DNA of 16,003 bases from Candidatus Bathyarchaeota archaeon (GCA_005884605.1 VBBE01000094.1:1-16003); one strand, 5' to 3'. Shown: positions 1 to 5,490, counted from the first letter of the stretch. Notes: generated from the letters alone by a model not told the origin. Translations and numbers: made by a program.

Positions 1-108
1 GAAATTTGGCCCAACTCCTCGTATCCTGCTAAGCCCGAATGGCACCTTCTTGGTCCCATCAACATCCGCTCCGAGTACGCGGAGGATGAGCCTGAACTCT
101 CTTGACAT
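1..108 (-). CDS. rps13: Small ribosomal subunit protein uS13, 5' part (cut by window edge)
   Basis: The first 36 codons of uS13 are read leftwards from an ATG at 106-108 and run off the window. uS13 sits at the head of the 30S subunit, where it contacts the A/P tRNAs and subunit bridge B1. The visible residues include VLGADVDGTKKVPFGL followed by SRIRGVG, which match the uS13 N-terminus (inheritance of the 'DLDG-K-V-AL--I-GIG' pattern). A TATA-like stretch (TTAAATTA on the minus strand, about 144-152) lies some 40 nt before the ATG, and GGAAGAG just upstream of it may act as a weak ribosome binding site. The gene is divergent from speD. Archaea usually begin an rps13-rps4-rps11 operon here, so that operon probably continues to the left, outside the window. 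Confidence 0.9.
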   Translation of the reverse strand, partial: MSREFRLILRVLGADVDGTKKVPFGLSRIRGVGPNF

Positions 109-459
109 CGCTCTTCCACGAGGAAGGGAAAGTCTACCTAATCGCTTAATTTAACGTTTCGACTTTGCGACAGCTTTGCGCCTCACGATACAAGCACTTA
201 GCAAGTTCGTGTCTGATCCGATTTCAATTTCGTCGACTCGTCTCTTTTCTTCAGTCCTAAATTTCTGTTTCGGTTGCAAACTTTTTTCTCCGGTGAAAAA
301 GTTCGTCCAACGAAAATTTTCTACGACGGCGGATTTTTTTCTCACCGGAAAAATTTACCGACGAACTCGGTTGATGTGTAAACAATTCTTAAATACGTCA
401 CCCGCCTTGTTGGCCATACATCCGAAAAATATTCGCAAAAAGAGAAATTAACTCCAGAA
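109..459. other. Divergent rps13/speD intergenic region with crossing inverted repeats
   Basis: I see no convincing gene in these 351 bases; the short open frames are low-complexity and lack family signals. The right part is A/T-rich with homopolymer runs, including seven T at 334-340. Two perfect 7-bp inverted repeats cross each other: CCGGTGA at 290-296 with TCACCGG at 342-348, and GTTCGTC at 301-307 with GACGAAC at 360-366. As RNA this would be a pseudoknot. The promoters of rps13 (about 144-152, minus) and speD (388-396, plus) bound the region. Confidence 0.5.
388..396 (+). promoter_or_regulatory. TATA-like box of speD
   Basis: CTTAAATAC preceded by the purine-rich ACAATT resembles an archaeal BRE/TATA element. 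Transcription would begin about 25 nt downstream, near 418-422, leaving a leader of about 40 nt before the speD ATG at 460. No Shine-Dalgarno sequence is visible in front of that ATG. Confidence 0.45.
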
Positions 460-882
460 ATGTTCGGACCTCATCTTACACTGGATTTGTCGGAGTGTAA
501 TCCTGAAAAGCTCTCTGACCTTTCTTACATCTACAATCTCCTAGATGACCTTCCGGATGTTATCGACATGCACAAGATCACAGCGCCGTACGTGTTCGTA
601 TACAAACCGACGGGGAATCCGACAGAGTGGGGAATCAGTGGCTTCGTGATCATTGCCGAGAGCCACATCAGCATTCACACCTTCCCCGACAATAGGCATG
701 CGTTCATGGACATTTTCAGCTGCAAGCAATTCGACATTCACAAGGCCGTCAACTACATTACATCGAAGCTTGAGGCCCACAAGGCGGACAAGAGACTCTC
801 GGGAAGAGGTAAAGAGTATCCGCGCCAGGTTATGGCGGCACGAGAGATAGTCGCAAGTTCGCGTCCAACGCTTAAGCACTAG
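460..882 (+). CDS. speD: Pyruvoyl-dependent S-adenosylmethionine decarboxylase family (SpeD)
   Basis: This 140-residue protein belongs to the small prokaryotic AdoMet decarboxylase family, which supplies the aminopropyl group for spermidine synthesis. The proenzyme cleaves itself between Glu67 and Ser68 in the motif AESHISIHT, and Ser68 becomes the pyruvoyl cofactor. His73 and Cys88 (in DIFSCKQFD) match the conserved proton-transfer and catalytic residues. The preceding GISGFVIIAE is also typical. Length is slightly above the usual 120-130 because of a basic C-terminal tail. In some Crenarchaeota a close paralogue is an arginine decarboxylase; the sequence alone does not settle which substrate this enzyme uses. 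It stands alone between divergent rps13 and rpl14e, which has its own promoter. Confidence 0.88.
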   Translation: MFGPHLTLDLSECNPEKLSDLSYIYNLLDDLPDVIDMHKITAPYVFVYKPTGNPTEWGISGFVIIAESHISIHTFPDNRHAFMDIFSCKQFDIHKAVNYITSKLEAHKADKRLSGRGKEYPRQVMAAREIVASSRPTLKH

Positions 883-951
883 ACAGTTTCCGAGAACATT
901 TATTCAACGGACGCGATTAGATCGGCTTGTCGAGTGGCGCAACAACGAAAC

Positions 952-959
952 CTTAAATG
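952..959 (+). promoter_or_regulatory. TATA-like box of rpl14e
   Basis: CTTAAATG preceded by ACGAAAC fits an archaeal BRE/TATA pair. The predicted transcription start near 983 leaves about 18 nt before the GTG start at 1002, enough for the GTGAG motif at 994-998. Confidence 0.45.
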
Positions 960-1001
960 ACGTATTCTGTCGGCGTTTGACAAAGCTTCAGAAGTGAGAC
1001 T

Positions 1002-1298
1002 GTGCCAACAATCGAAGTCGGACGCGTCTGCGTCAAGCTCAACGGAAGAGAGGCGGGCCGCAAGTGCGTCATAGTCGACGTTATCGACAAGAACTTTGTT
1101 CTGATTACTGGACCGAAGAAAGTGAACGGAGTCCGTCGCCGTAGAACCAATGTCAAACATGTGGAGCCGACCGCTGATACGATCGATATCAAGAAGGGTG
1201 CAGCTGACGAGGATGTCGCCAAGGTAGCTGAAAAGGCAAAGAAGACAGACTATCTGAAAGAGATAGTCACAATCAAAGAGATCAGCGTAGCCGCATAG
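1002..1298 (+). CDS. rpl14e: Large ribosomal subunit protein eL14
   Basis: This is a 98-residue eL14, the usual archaeal length, found in the 50S subunit. The N-terminal [20 protein letters not shown] and the following [18 protein letters not shown] are the KOW-like core of the family. The start is GTG at 1002, with GTGAG a few bases upstream. The C-terminus is charged and rich in Lys, as usual. The gene is followed after 110 bases by cbf5, the standard archaeal order. eL14 is absent from several archaeal lineages (for example halophiles), so its presence, with eL34 below, narrows the likely host. Confidence 0.93.
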   Translation: MPTIEVGRVCVKLNGREAGRKCVIVDVIDKNFVLITGPKKVNGVRRRRTNVKHVEPTADTIDIKKGAADEDVAKVAEKAKKTDYLKEIVTIKEISVAA

Positions 1299-1381
1299 AG
1301 CCAATCCGTCTGAGATTAGCTGATCCCAACTTTACCAGGTGCAAGTTAGTCGGCTATGACAGTTTAAGAACCAGAAACCCG

Positions 1382-1398
1382 CTCCACATCTGGTGGAG
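1382..1398 (+). promoter_or_regulatory. Hairpin covering the cbf5 ribosome binding site
   Basis: CTCCAC (1382-1387) and GTGGAG (1393-1398) form a perfect 6-bp stem with loop ATCTG. The right arm contains GGTGGAG, the only good Shine-Dalgarno candidate for the cbf5 TTG start at 1409. The fold would hide that site, so it may tune translation; this is inference. Confidence 0.35.
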
Positions 1399-1408
1399 AA
1401 AAAATCGA

Positions 1409-2451
1409 TTGTCACAACAGGCTCCCTGGAATAAGTCACAGAAACTGCTCGTCAAGATCGATGAGGAGGCAGACCCGGCTTTAGGTTGCCCGCCCGAGAA
1501 GAGGACGATTGATCAGCACATCAGGTTCGGTTTGATCAACTTGGATAAGCCTTCAGGTCCGTCAAGCCACGAAGTCGTCGCATGGGTCAAACGTCTCCTG
1601 CGGTTGCACCACGCTGGCCACGGTGGAACTCTAGAGGTCCGCTTCGGGGCCGGAGTAATCCAATGGTCACCGGTGTTCTTCCGCTAGCTCTCGAAGACGC
1701 TACAAAGACGATCCAAGTATTCCTCCTCACCGGGAAAGAGTACGTCTGCCTAATGACGATGCACGGCGACGTCGATGAGACCAGGCTCCGCGGTGTACTG
1801 GAGGAATTTGTCGGCGACATATTTCAGAAGCCTCCTGTGAGGGCCGCGGTCAAAAGGGAAGTCCGGAAAAGAACAATCTACTCGATCGATGATGTGGAAA
1901 TTGATGGACGACAAGTCCTCTTCCGTGTCGCTTGTCAAGCGGGAACCTACATCCGGAAACTTGTCTACGACGTCGGGGAAGTTCTCGAAGTAGGCGCGCA
2001 CATGCGAGAGCTCCGAAGAACAAGATCCGGATCTTTTACTGAAAAAGGCATCCACTCTCTCTACGATATCCTCAAACTCTCTCAAGCTTCCCCGAACGAG
2101 AGGGAAGAAATGGTCCGGCAGATCATTAGGCCGATGGAGGCCGCTTTCGACTATGTTCCGCGAATCTACATTCGCGACTCCGCGGTCAGTTCAATATGTC
2201 ACGGCGCTGACCTTGCTGTCCCAGGGATAGTCAAGCTAACCGAAGGAATACGCCCCAAGACCGCAATCGCACTTTTCACGCTCAAAGGAGAACTCGTCGC
2301 GTTATCAAGAGCGTTCATGGGAACAGAGCAGATGATGAAGGATGAACGCGGGCTCGCCGCGAAGACAGTTAGGGTGATCATGCCGACCGACACATATCCC
2401 AAGCTCTGGAAACCGAAGCATAGTCGTCCCGTGGTAAGCCAGTTCAATTGA
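1409..2451 (+). CDS. cbf5: Cbf5, H/ACA pseudouridine synthase (split by a BHB intron at 1635-1657)
   Basis: Cbf5 is the catalytic subunit of the archaeal H/ACA RNP (with Nop10, Gar1, L7Ae) that converts uridines to pseudouridine in rRNA and tRNA. Exon 1 (from TTG 1409) gives 75 residues ending GHGGTL after [13 protein letters not shown]. Without splicing the frame runs into a stop at 1685-1687. Removing 23 nt joins G1634 to A1658 and restores [20 protein letters not shown], so the catalytic Asp is residue 76, whose codon is itself interrupted. The spliced protein is 339 residues, the normal family length. The C-terminal third (about 215-325) is a PUA domain. It follows rpl14e and is followed immediately by a zinc-ribbon gene. 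The start is chosen from GGTGGAG at 1392-1398, 10 nt upstream. Confidence 0.92.
1635..1657 (+). other. 23-nt archaeal BHB intron in cbf5
   Basis: The intron can be drawn as a bulge-helix-bulge. An inner stem GGTCC (1636-1640) with GGGCC (1647-1651) closes the loop GCTTCG. A central 4-bp helix pairs CTCT (1629-1632 region, CTCT at 1629-1632) with GGAG (1652-1655 region). The 5' bulge AGA is cut AG^A and the 3' bulge TAA is cut TA^A, both the canonical position. An outer helix TGGA with TCCA brackets the site. The length is not a multiple of three, so retention truncates Cbf5. A one-base shift (1636-1658) gives the same spliced product. BHB introns in cbf5 are known from Crenarchaeota. Confidence 0.85.
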
Positions 2452-2627
2452 CAAGCTTGAGCACGAACAAGGTTACTTTCGTCTGCAACTGCGGAGACGA
2501 GATCACGGTCGAAGTCGATCCTAACCAGGAAACTGAAGTTGTATGCCCAAAGTGCGGCCAGCAATATCGGTTTTTTGGACAGAGCATCTTGAGATTTAGA
2601 AGCAGCTCAGAGAATATGGAACACTGA
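2448..2627 (+). CDS. Small zinc-ribbon protein
   Basis: A 59-residue protein not recognised as a named family. It reads from TTG 2448, which overlaps the cbf5 stop (TTGA), or from TTG 2457, giving 56 residues. Four cysteines form a ribbon: Cys13-x-Cys15 in FVCNCGDE and Cys33-x2-Cys36 in VVCPKCGQQYRFFG, a pattern common in small archaeal zinc-binding proteins. The stretch between them, ITVEVDPNQETE, would form the beta hairpin. The overlap with cbf5 suggests co-transcription and a role near RNA modification or translation, which is only a context argument. Its last 21 bases overlap the end of the convergent protease gene. Confidence 0.68.
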   Translation: MTSLSTNKVTFVCNCGDEITVEVDPNQETEVVCPKCGQQYRFFGQSILRFRSSSENMEH

Positions 2628-3455
2628 AACAGCGACCGCCGCTATCCACAGAGGAATTGCAGCAGCTGCCCAGACTCTTCGATCCCAAGTGAAGACCTTC
2701 TGGCCATCCAATATGAAAAAGGGAATCATGTTGAATGCACCTAGCAAGAGGTTGATCTGAACCCCCACTTGAAGGAAATAGAAGCTATGGCCAATCACGA
2801 CGTCTCCAAAGCCGAGAGCCGTTGAGGCAACGAGGACTAGCCCGAATATTGCAGCGGCTCCTATGTTGACAAGGGGTCCGACGAGCGAGATTATTCCGTT
2901 GGCCTTCCGGTCTATCGCTTCCCCGAAATAGCTTGACCGGGAGGCGATGTAGACCGCCCCTGGGGCGGCGAAGATAAAATTGCCTTGGGAGATCACAGCG
3001 AATAACAGCGCCATGATCGCCCCGACGGTCCATAGTTTGAATTCTGCCCAGCATCCATATCGCTGAGCGCTGAACTTGTGCGCAAGCTCGTGTCCGAGGA
3101 AACCTGTCCCTATCACCAACAGAGTGAGTAGGAAAATCTCTAAAATCTCAAGTGGTCCTAGGCCGCCGAACACGTATCTCATCGAGAAGCTGAAGCCGAG
3201 AACAAGGAGAGCTGCGGTCAGAGCGTAGAGTTCTCGGCTGGAAAGGGATGATAGTTTCGGTGCCCTGACGAGTCTTAGGTTGGCCCCTGAGGAGCGTTGT
3301 TCCACCCTGATGATGGGTCTCGGGGCTCGTGCTTGTTGGATGTTGGGGCACTCGTGGTTTTCGGGGAGTCGGTGGTAGACGCAGTGGACGCGGTCGCAGT
3401 ATCTGCATACGTAGGGGATGAATTCTTCCGCCCCGCAGACGGCGCAGCCTTCCAT
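2607..3455 (-). CDS. AN1 zinc finger fused to site-2 protease (M50) membrane metalloprotease
   Basis: The protein has 282 residues. Residues 4-36 are an AN1-type zinc finger: Cys4, Cys7, Cys17, Cys20, Cys25, His28, His34 and Cys36 have exactly the AN1 spacing. After a linker, about seven hydrophobic segments follow from residue 77. The third carries the zinc-protease motif GHELAH (His122, Glu123, His126), and NMIPFFILDG (242-251) supplies the third metal ligand, Asp250. These are the site-2 protease signatures, so it should cut membrane-bound substrates within the bilayer. The AN1 domain faces the cytosol and may recruit substrates or ubiquitin-like/proteasome partners; that is inference. The ATG at 3453-3455 lies 28 nt from a TATA-like box, consistent with a leaderless mRNA. 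Confidence 0.9.
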   Translation of the reverse strand: MEGCAVCGAEEFIPYVCRYCDRVHCVYHRLPENHECPNIQQARAPRPIIRVEQRSSGANLRLVRAPKLSSLSSRELYALTAALLVLGFSFSMRYVFGGLGPLEILEIFLLTLLVIGTGFLGHELAHKFSAQRYGCWAEFKLWTVGAIMALLFAVISQGNFIFAAPGAVYIASRSSYFGEAIDRKANGIISLVGPLVNIGAAAIFGLVLVASTALGFGDVVIGHSFYFLQVGVQINLLLGAFNMIPFFILDGQKVFTWDRRVWAAAAIPLWIAAVAVSVFHIL

Positions 3456-3482
3456 GATGGCCAGTGATTGTCTGTTTGCTCA

Positions 3483-3490
3483 CTTAAAAT
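3483..3490 (-). promoter_or_regulatory. TATA-like box of the AN1-M50 protease gene
   Basis: On the minus strand this reads ATTTTAAG. Its centre is about 30 nt before the ATG at 3455, so the transcript is predicted to be leaderless. Confidence 0.45.
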
Positions 3491-3529
3491 CGTGCCTGAG
3501 AAGGAATATTTCGTAGTAACGACCGTGTG

Positions 3530-3660
3530 TGTTGGTGGGTTACGCGAGGCTTAGAATCGTATCTCACGACTTGGTCGATTCAAGGGTGGCGTCCCCCGGA
3601 TGCGGACACTGCCATTCGCCCGTTAAGGGTTGACGGCTGGCCCGCACCCACCGCCACTCT
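3530..3660 (+). ncRNA. Candidate structured non-coding RNA (unclassified)
   Basis: No credible protein is encoded here, but the plus strand folds into a closed multi-branch structure. A closing helix pairs TGGTGGGT (3533-3540) with ACCCACCG (3646-3653). Inside are three hairpins in succession: GAATCG/CGATTC (3554-3559 with 3576-3581); a 9-bp stem GTGGCGTCC (3586-3594) with GGAC and GCCAT (3604-3607, 3611-3615) interrupted by a 3-nt bulge ACT; and CCGTTAA/TTGACGG (3620-3626 with 3630-3636) with loop GGG. A TATA-like AATATTT at 3505-3511 would start transcription near 3533, right at the closing helix. Pyrimidine-rich sequence follows the structure. I could not match it to 5S, SRP, RNase P, C/D or H/ACA RNA. 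Confidence 0.4.
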
Positions 3661-3783
3661 ATTTCCTACTTCTCGAACGATTAATGTCTCGCTGGGCTTC
3701 TTGCATCTGTCCAAAGGGGAAAAATAGTCCCATCGGTCAAAGGGCGAGACTGGGCCGGGATTCCTGAGCCTGGTACAGGGCAG

Positions 3784-3805
3784 TCCACTAGAAACGTGGG
3801 CCTAG
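3784..3805 (+). other. 22-nt noncanonical intron (29/30) in tRNA-Ser
   Basis: The fold is GGGC, bulge AGT, CCAC, loop TAGAAAC, GTGG, GCCT, bulge AGG. Cleavage at AG^T and AG^G, the standard position in three-base bulges, joins G3783 to G3806 and builds the anticodon stem CAGGC. An outer exon helix is not evident, so it is a relaxed BHB. The intron ends in TAG, so before splicing TAGGC can also pair with GCCTG. Confidence 0.8.
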
Positions 3806-3813
3806 GCCTGGAA

Positions 3814-3828
3814 AAATAGGCTCCTGTT
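3814..3828 (+). other. 15-nt canonical-site intron (37/38) in tRNA-Ser
   Basis: Removing these 15 bases leaves the 7-nt loop CTGGAAA. The anticodon GGA (3810-3812) pairs with TCC (3822-3824) inside the intron, C32 can pair with G3826, and the 3' bulge TTA is cut TT^A. There is almost no internal intron helix. A shift by one A (3815-3829) gives the same product. Confidence 0.7.
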
Positions 3829-3966
3829 AGCCTGTGGTCCTTGCGGGCCGCGTGGGTTCAAATCCCACTCCCGGCGCCAACCTAAGAATCAGCTGTGACG
3901 AGCATGTTTTCTTCGGCGTGTTTGTTGCATCTCTTTCGGCCCGAGTCTTCGCATTGCTCTCTTGTG

Positions 3967-3974
3967 AATATACT
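3967..3974 (+). promoter_or_regulatory. TATA-like box upstream of the 4008 gene
   Basis: AATATACT lies about 38 nt before the ATG at 4008, predicting a start near 3993 and a leader of about 15 nt. Confidence 0.35.
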
Positions 3975-4007
3975 TGTTGAGAGGATTCAATCCTAGGCTT
4001 TCCGCGA

Positions 4008-4391
4008 ATGTCGGATCCTCCGTATGATGTAGAGAAAGATCCGTATCCGCTGATGTCCGATTGGCGTCAGTCCGAACGACACCATATGATCAAGGCGATG
4101 AGGCAGATGATAGATGAGGCGACAAGAATGGCCAAATCCAAGCGCGCCCCTGCAAGCGAGAGGATCAGGTGGACTCGTCTCGCAGGGCAACTCATCTGGT
4201 ACAAGGACGCGATTCTGAGGAGTATGAGCCTCGAATCGATGGAGAGAGAAATGGTAGTCTTGAAGAAAGCGTCACTGTCAATTCTTCGGTTGTTTTTGGC
4301 GGTAGCTTCGGTCCCCTCTAACCGTTATGTTCTCGATATGGCTCATCGCACTGTTAGGCAGTCGTCGTATGAGCCTGTCACCATGGGATGA
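4008..4391 (+). CDS. Unrecognised small helical protein
   Basis: A 127-residue open frame starting at ATG 4008. I do not recognise the family. The first 80 residues look like a genuine protein: acidic start, then charged helical sequence rich in Arg and Met (RQSERHHMIKAMRQMIDEATR), a Trp-containing core (RIRWTRLAGQLIWYKDAIL) and a probable coiled coil (SLESMEREM). The last 45 residues look different and less protein-like. In another frame from about 4249 the helix would continue as GSLEESVTVNSSVVFGGS and end at 4318-4320, so the C-terminus may be affected by an indel. The start is supported by a TATA-like box at 3967-3974. Neighbours are two tRNA genes. Confidence 0.55.
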   Translation: MSDPPYDVEKDPYPLMSDWRQSERHHMIKAMRQMIDEATRMAKSKRAPASERIRWTRLAGQLIWYKDAILRSMSLESMEREMVVLKKASLSILRLFLAVASVPSNRYVLDMAHRTVRQSSYEPVTMG

Positions 4392-5219
4392 GGGGAGTGA
4401 CTCCGACCATGTGACAGGTCTGAACTGGGATAACCGGTTGGTTGGCCACCGTAAAATCCTTGCCTGGCAACGGGCCAAGCTACCACGCTACAGGCGTGAG
4501 GGGGCGATTGAGATTCGACCGTTCCCTGCCCAGAAGAGGCTAAGTGTCTCTGAGGCTCAAGGGCTCTCAGGTGAAGCAATGAAGGGGAATCCGACGACGA
4601 CGGTAATCCTCCGAGCAGATGAGAGCAAGTCTAGTCCTCGAACAAACCGAAGACTTGACAGAACCAAGAAAGCGGTCTTGACAAACACCAGGAGGAAAAA
4701 CCTCCACCCGGTTACATGTACCCGTCCATGACTGAACCTACTAAGGGATCTAAAACCTAAGAGCAAGAACAAATTTGCGGGAACACAACGCCCCGAACAA
4801 CCAAACCTGTCGGTTGCTAATTGACCCATTTCTTAAAGTTGCTAGTGACAAGAGTACGCTGTTGGCCATGGTTCGGACTGGGTGGCGCTTCCCAAATTGG
4901 AGCTGTACCCGACATGCGAATCAGCAGTTTTAGGGGCTGATCAGCTAAGACAAACTGATAATCAGCCCAGATCTCGATTCTAGGCAGGCGATTTTTAGAA
5001 CATTGATTCCCACGCTTGTTCCCAGGGGATTCCTCGGGGGCCAGGAAATCGCGGACAAGCTGATAACGAACCCGTCTTGAAAAAAAAGCCCGAAATCCCG
5101 CCCGGACAGAAAGTGGTTTCCAAAAAGATTTTCCTATAACTTTTGGAGGGTCCCCGTGTGCGAGAGTAGGCGAGAGACAAGAACCCGAAGGAACGAGAAG
5201 CTGTGGAGCGTTTGTTTTT
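4392..5219. other. 828-bp region without a convincing gene; several hairpins
   Basis: A plus-strand open frame (4327-4731) overlaps the previous gene but has no recognisable motif, and I do not call it. Perfect hairpins include CACGC-TACAG-GCGTG (about 4485-4499), GGAGG-AAAAA-CCTCC (4691-4705) and GGGCTGAT/ATCAGCCC (4934-4941 with 4961-4968). A longer one has outer stem GCTTGTTCC/GGACAAGC (5014-5022 with 5053-5060) and inner stem GATTCCT/AGGAAATC (5028-5034 with 5043-5050). The cluster 4934-5060 could be a small RNA or a remnant of a mobile element; neither is shown. Confidence 0.4.
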
Positions 5220-5334
5220 TGGTGCGGGAGGTGGGATTCGAACCCACGAACCCCTACGGGACAGGCGCCTCAGGCCTGCGCTTCCAAGACCCTCGAATCA
5301 AAGGGTCTCTTTGACCTGGCTTGGCAACTCCCGC
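5220..5334 (-). tRNA. tRNA-Leu(GAG) with a D-arm intron, CCA encoded
   Basis: Read on the minus strand from 5334, removing 5282-5308 leaves an 85-nt class II tRNA plus CCA. The acceptor is GCGGGAG/CTCCCGC with discriminator A73, typical of leucine. The D arm becomes GCC-AAGCCAGGTCAAA-GGC. The anticodon arm is CAGGC-CTGAGGC-GCCTG, anticodon GAG, reading CUC/CUU. The variable arm is TCCCGTAGGGGTTC and the T arm GTGGG-TTCGAAT-CCCAC. The intron splits the 3' strand of the D stem (about position 23/24), which is uncommon. The gene lies between the unexplained region and the rpl15 operon, on the opposite strand. Confidence 0.92.
5282..5308 (-). other. 27-nt noncanonical D-arm intron in tRNA-Leu
   Basis: On the minus strand the inner stem GACCCT/AGGGTC closes the loop TTGATTCG. 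The central 4-bp helix pairs exon TCAA with intron TTGG. The 5' bulge AGA is cut AG^A and the 3' bulge AAG is cut AA^G. Both three-base bulges and the cut positions follow the canonical BHB rule, and the join restores the D stem. Confidence 0.85.
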
Positions 5335-5436
5335 AAACGCCAAGTCTCCCGTATCGCAATGAAGCAGATGCAAGTCCCTAATTGGCTTTCCCCGCATCCA
5401 CACAAACAACGTCTCGATCAAGAGTACTGGAAAAAC

Positions 5437-5444
5437 GTTTAATT
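5437..5444 (+). promoter_or_regulatory. TATA-like box of the rpl15 operon
   Basis: GTTTAATT preceded by GGAAAAAC suggests transcription from about 5468. The 16-bp palindrome at 5475-5490 would then lie just inside the leader. Confidence 0.35.
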
Positions 5445-5474
5445 CCGCGCGACCGGTCCCCACAAACGCTCAGA

Positions 5475-5490
5475 CTAGAGCATGCTCTAG
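5475..5490. promoter_or_regulatory. 16-bp perfect palindrome in the rpl15 leader
   Basis: CTAGAGCATGCTCTAG is identical on both strands and lies 33 nt before the rpl15 ATG. It could be an operator for a dimeric regulator or an RNA hairpin (6-bp stem, loop CATG). The half ATGCTCTAG recurs at 13305-13313 directly before another TATA-like box. Confidence 0.35.

Larger units (their letters stand above)
3754..3879 (+). tRNA. tRNA-Ser(GGA) with two introns, CCA encoded
   Basis: After removal of 3784-3805 and 3814-3828 the sequence forms a complete class II tRNA of 86 nt plus CCA. The acceptor is GCCGGGA/TCCCGGC with discriminator G73, as expected for serine. The D arm is CCTG/CAGG around AGCCTGGTA. 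The anticodon arm is CAGGC-CTGGAAA-GCCTG, all Watson-Crick, with anticodon GGA. The long variable arm is GGTCC-TTGC-GGGCC, and the T arm is GTGGG-TTCAAAT-CCCAC. One intron is at the canonical 37/38 site; the other splits the anticodon stem at 29/30. An A/T-rich element (AAAAATAG, about 3719-3726) lies some 30 nt upstream as a possible promoter. A reading without splicing gives no valid anticodon arm. Confidence 0.9.

Noticed and set aside
176..451. 91-residue open frame upstream of speD, and the 64-residue frame on the other strand
   Set aside because: Low-complexity Phe/Ser/Lys composition in an A/T-rich promoter region; it runs through the speD TATA-like box.
1582..1687. Programmed frameshift or pseudogene in cbf5
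   Set aside because: Neither restores GTLDP; a simple slip leaves the inserted residues VRFGAG in the active site. A BHB intron explains the exact bases and fold.
3530..3660. 5S rRNA, SRP RNA or RNase P RNA
   Set aside because: None of the conserved cores is present on either strand, and the length and fold do not fit.
3785..3800. Anticodon arm with loop TAGAAAC and anticodon GAA (tRNA-Phe) in the tRNA at 3754
   Set aside because: It lacks U33, disagrees with G73 and leaves about 30 unexplained bases before the long variable arm. The spliced tRNA-Ser(GGA) fold satisfies all positions.
4327..4731. 134-residue plus-strand open frame
   Set aside because: No motif and an unusual composition; overlaps the preceding gene without a plausible ribosome binding site.
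5095..5130. RNase P RNA, suggested by GGACAGAAAGTGG
   Set aside because: The matching GAGGAAAGTCC-type element and the downstream GGCTTA are absent.
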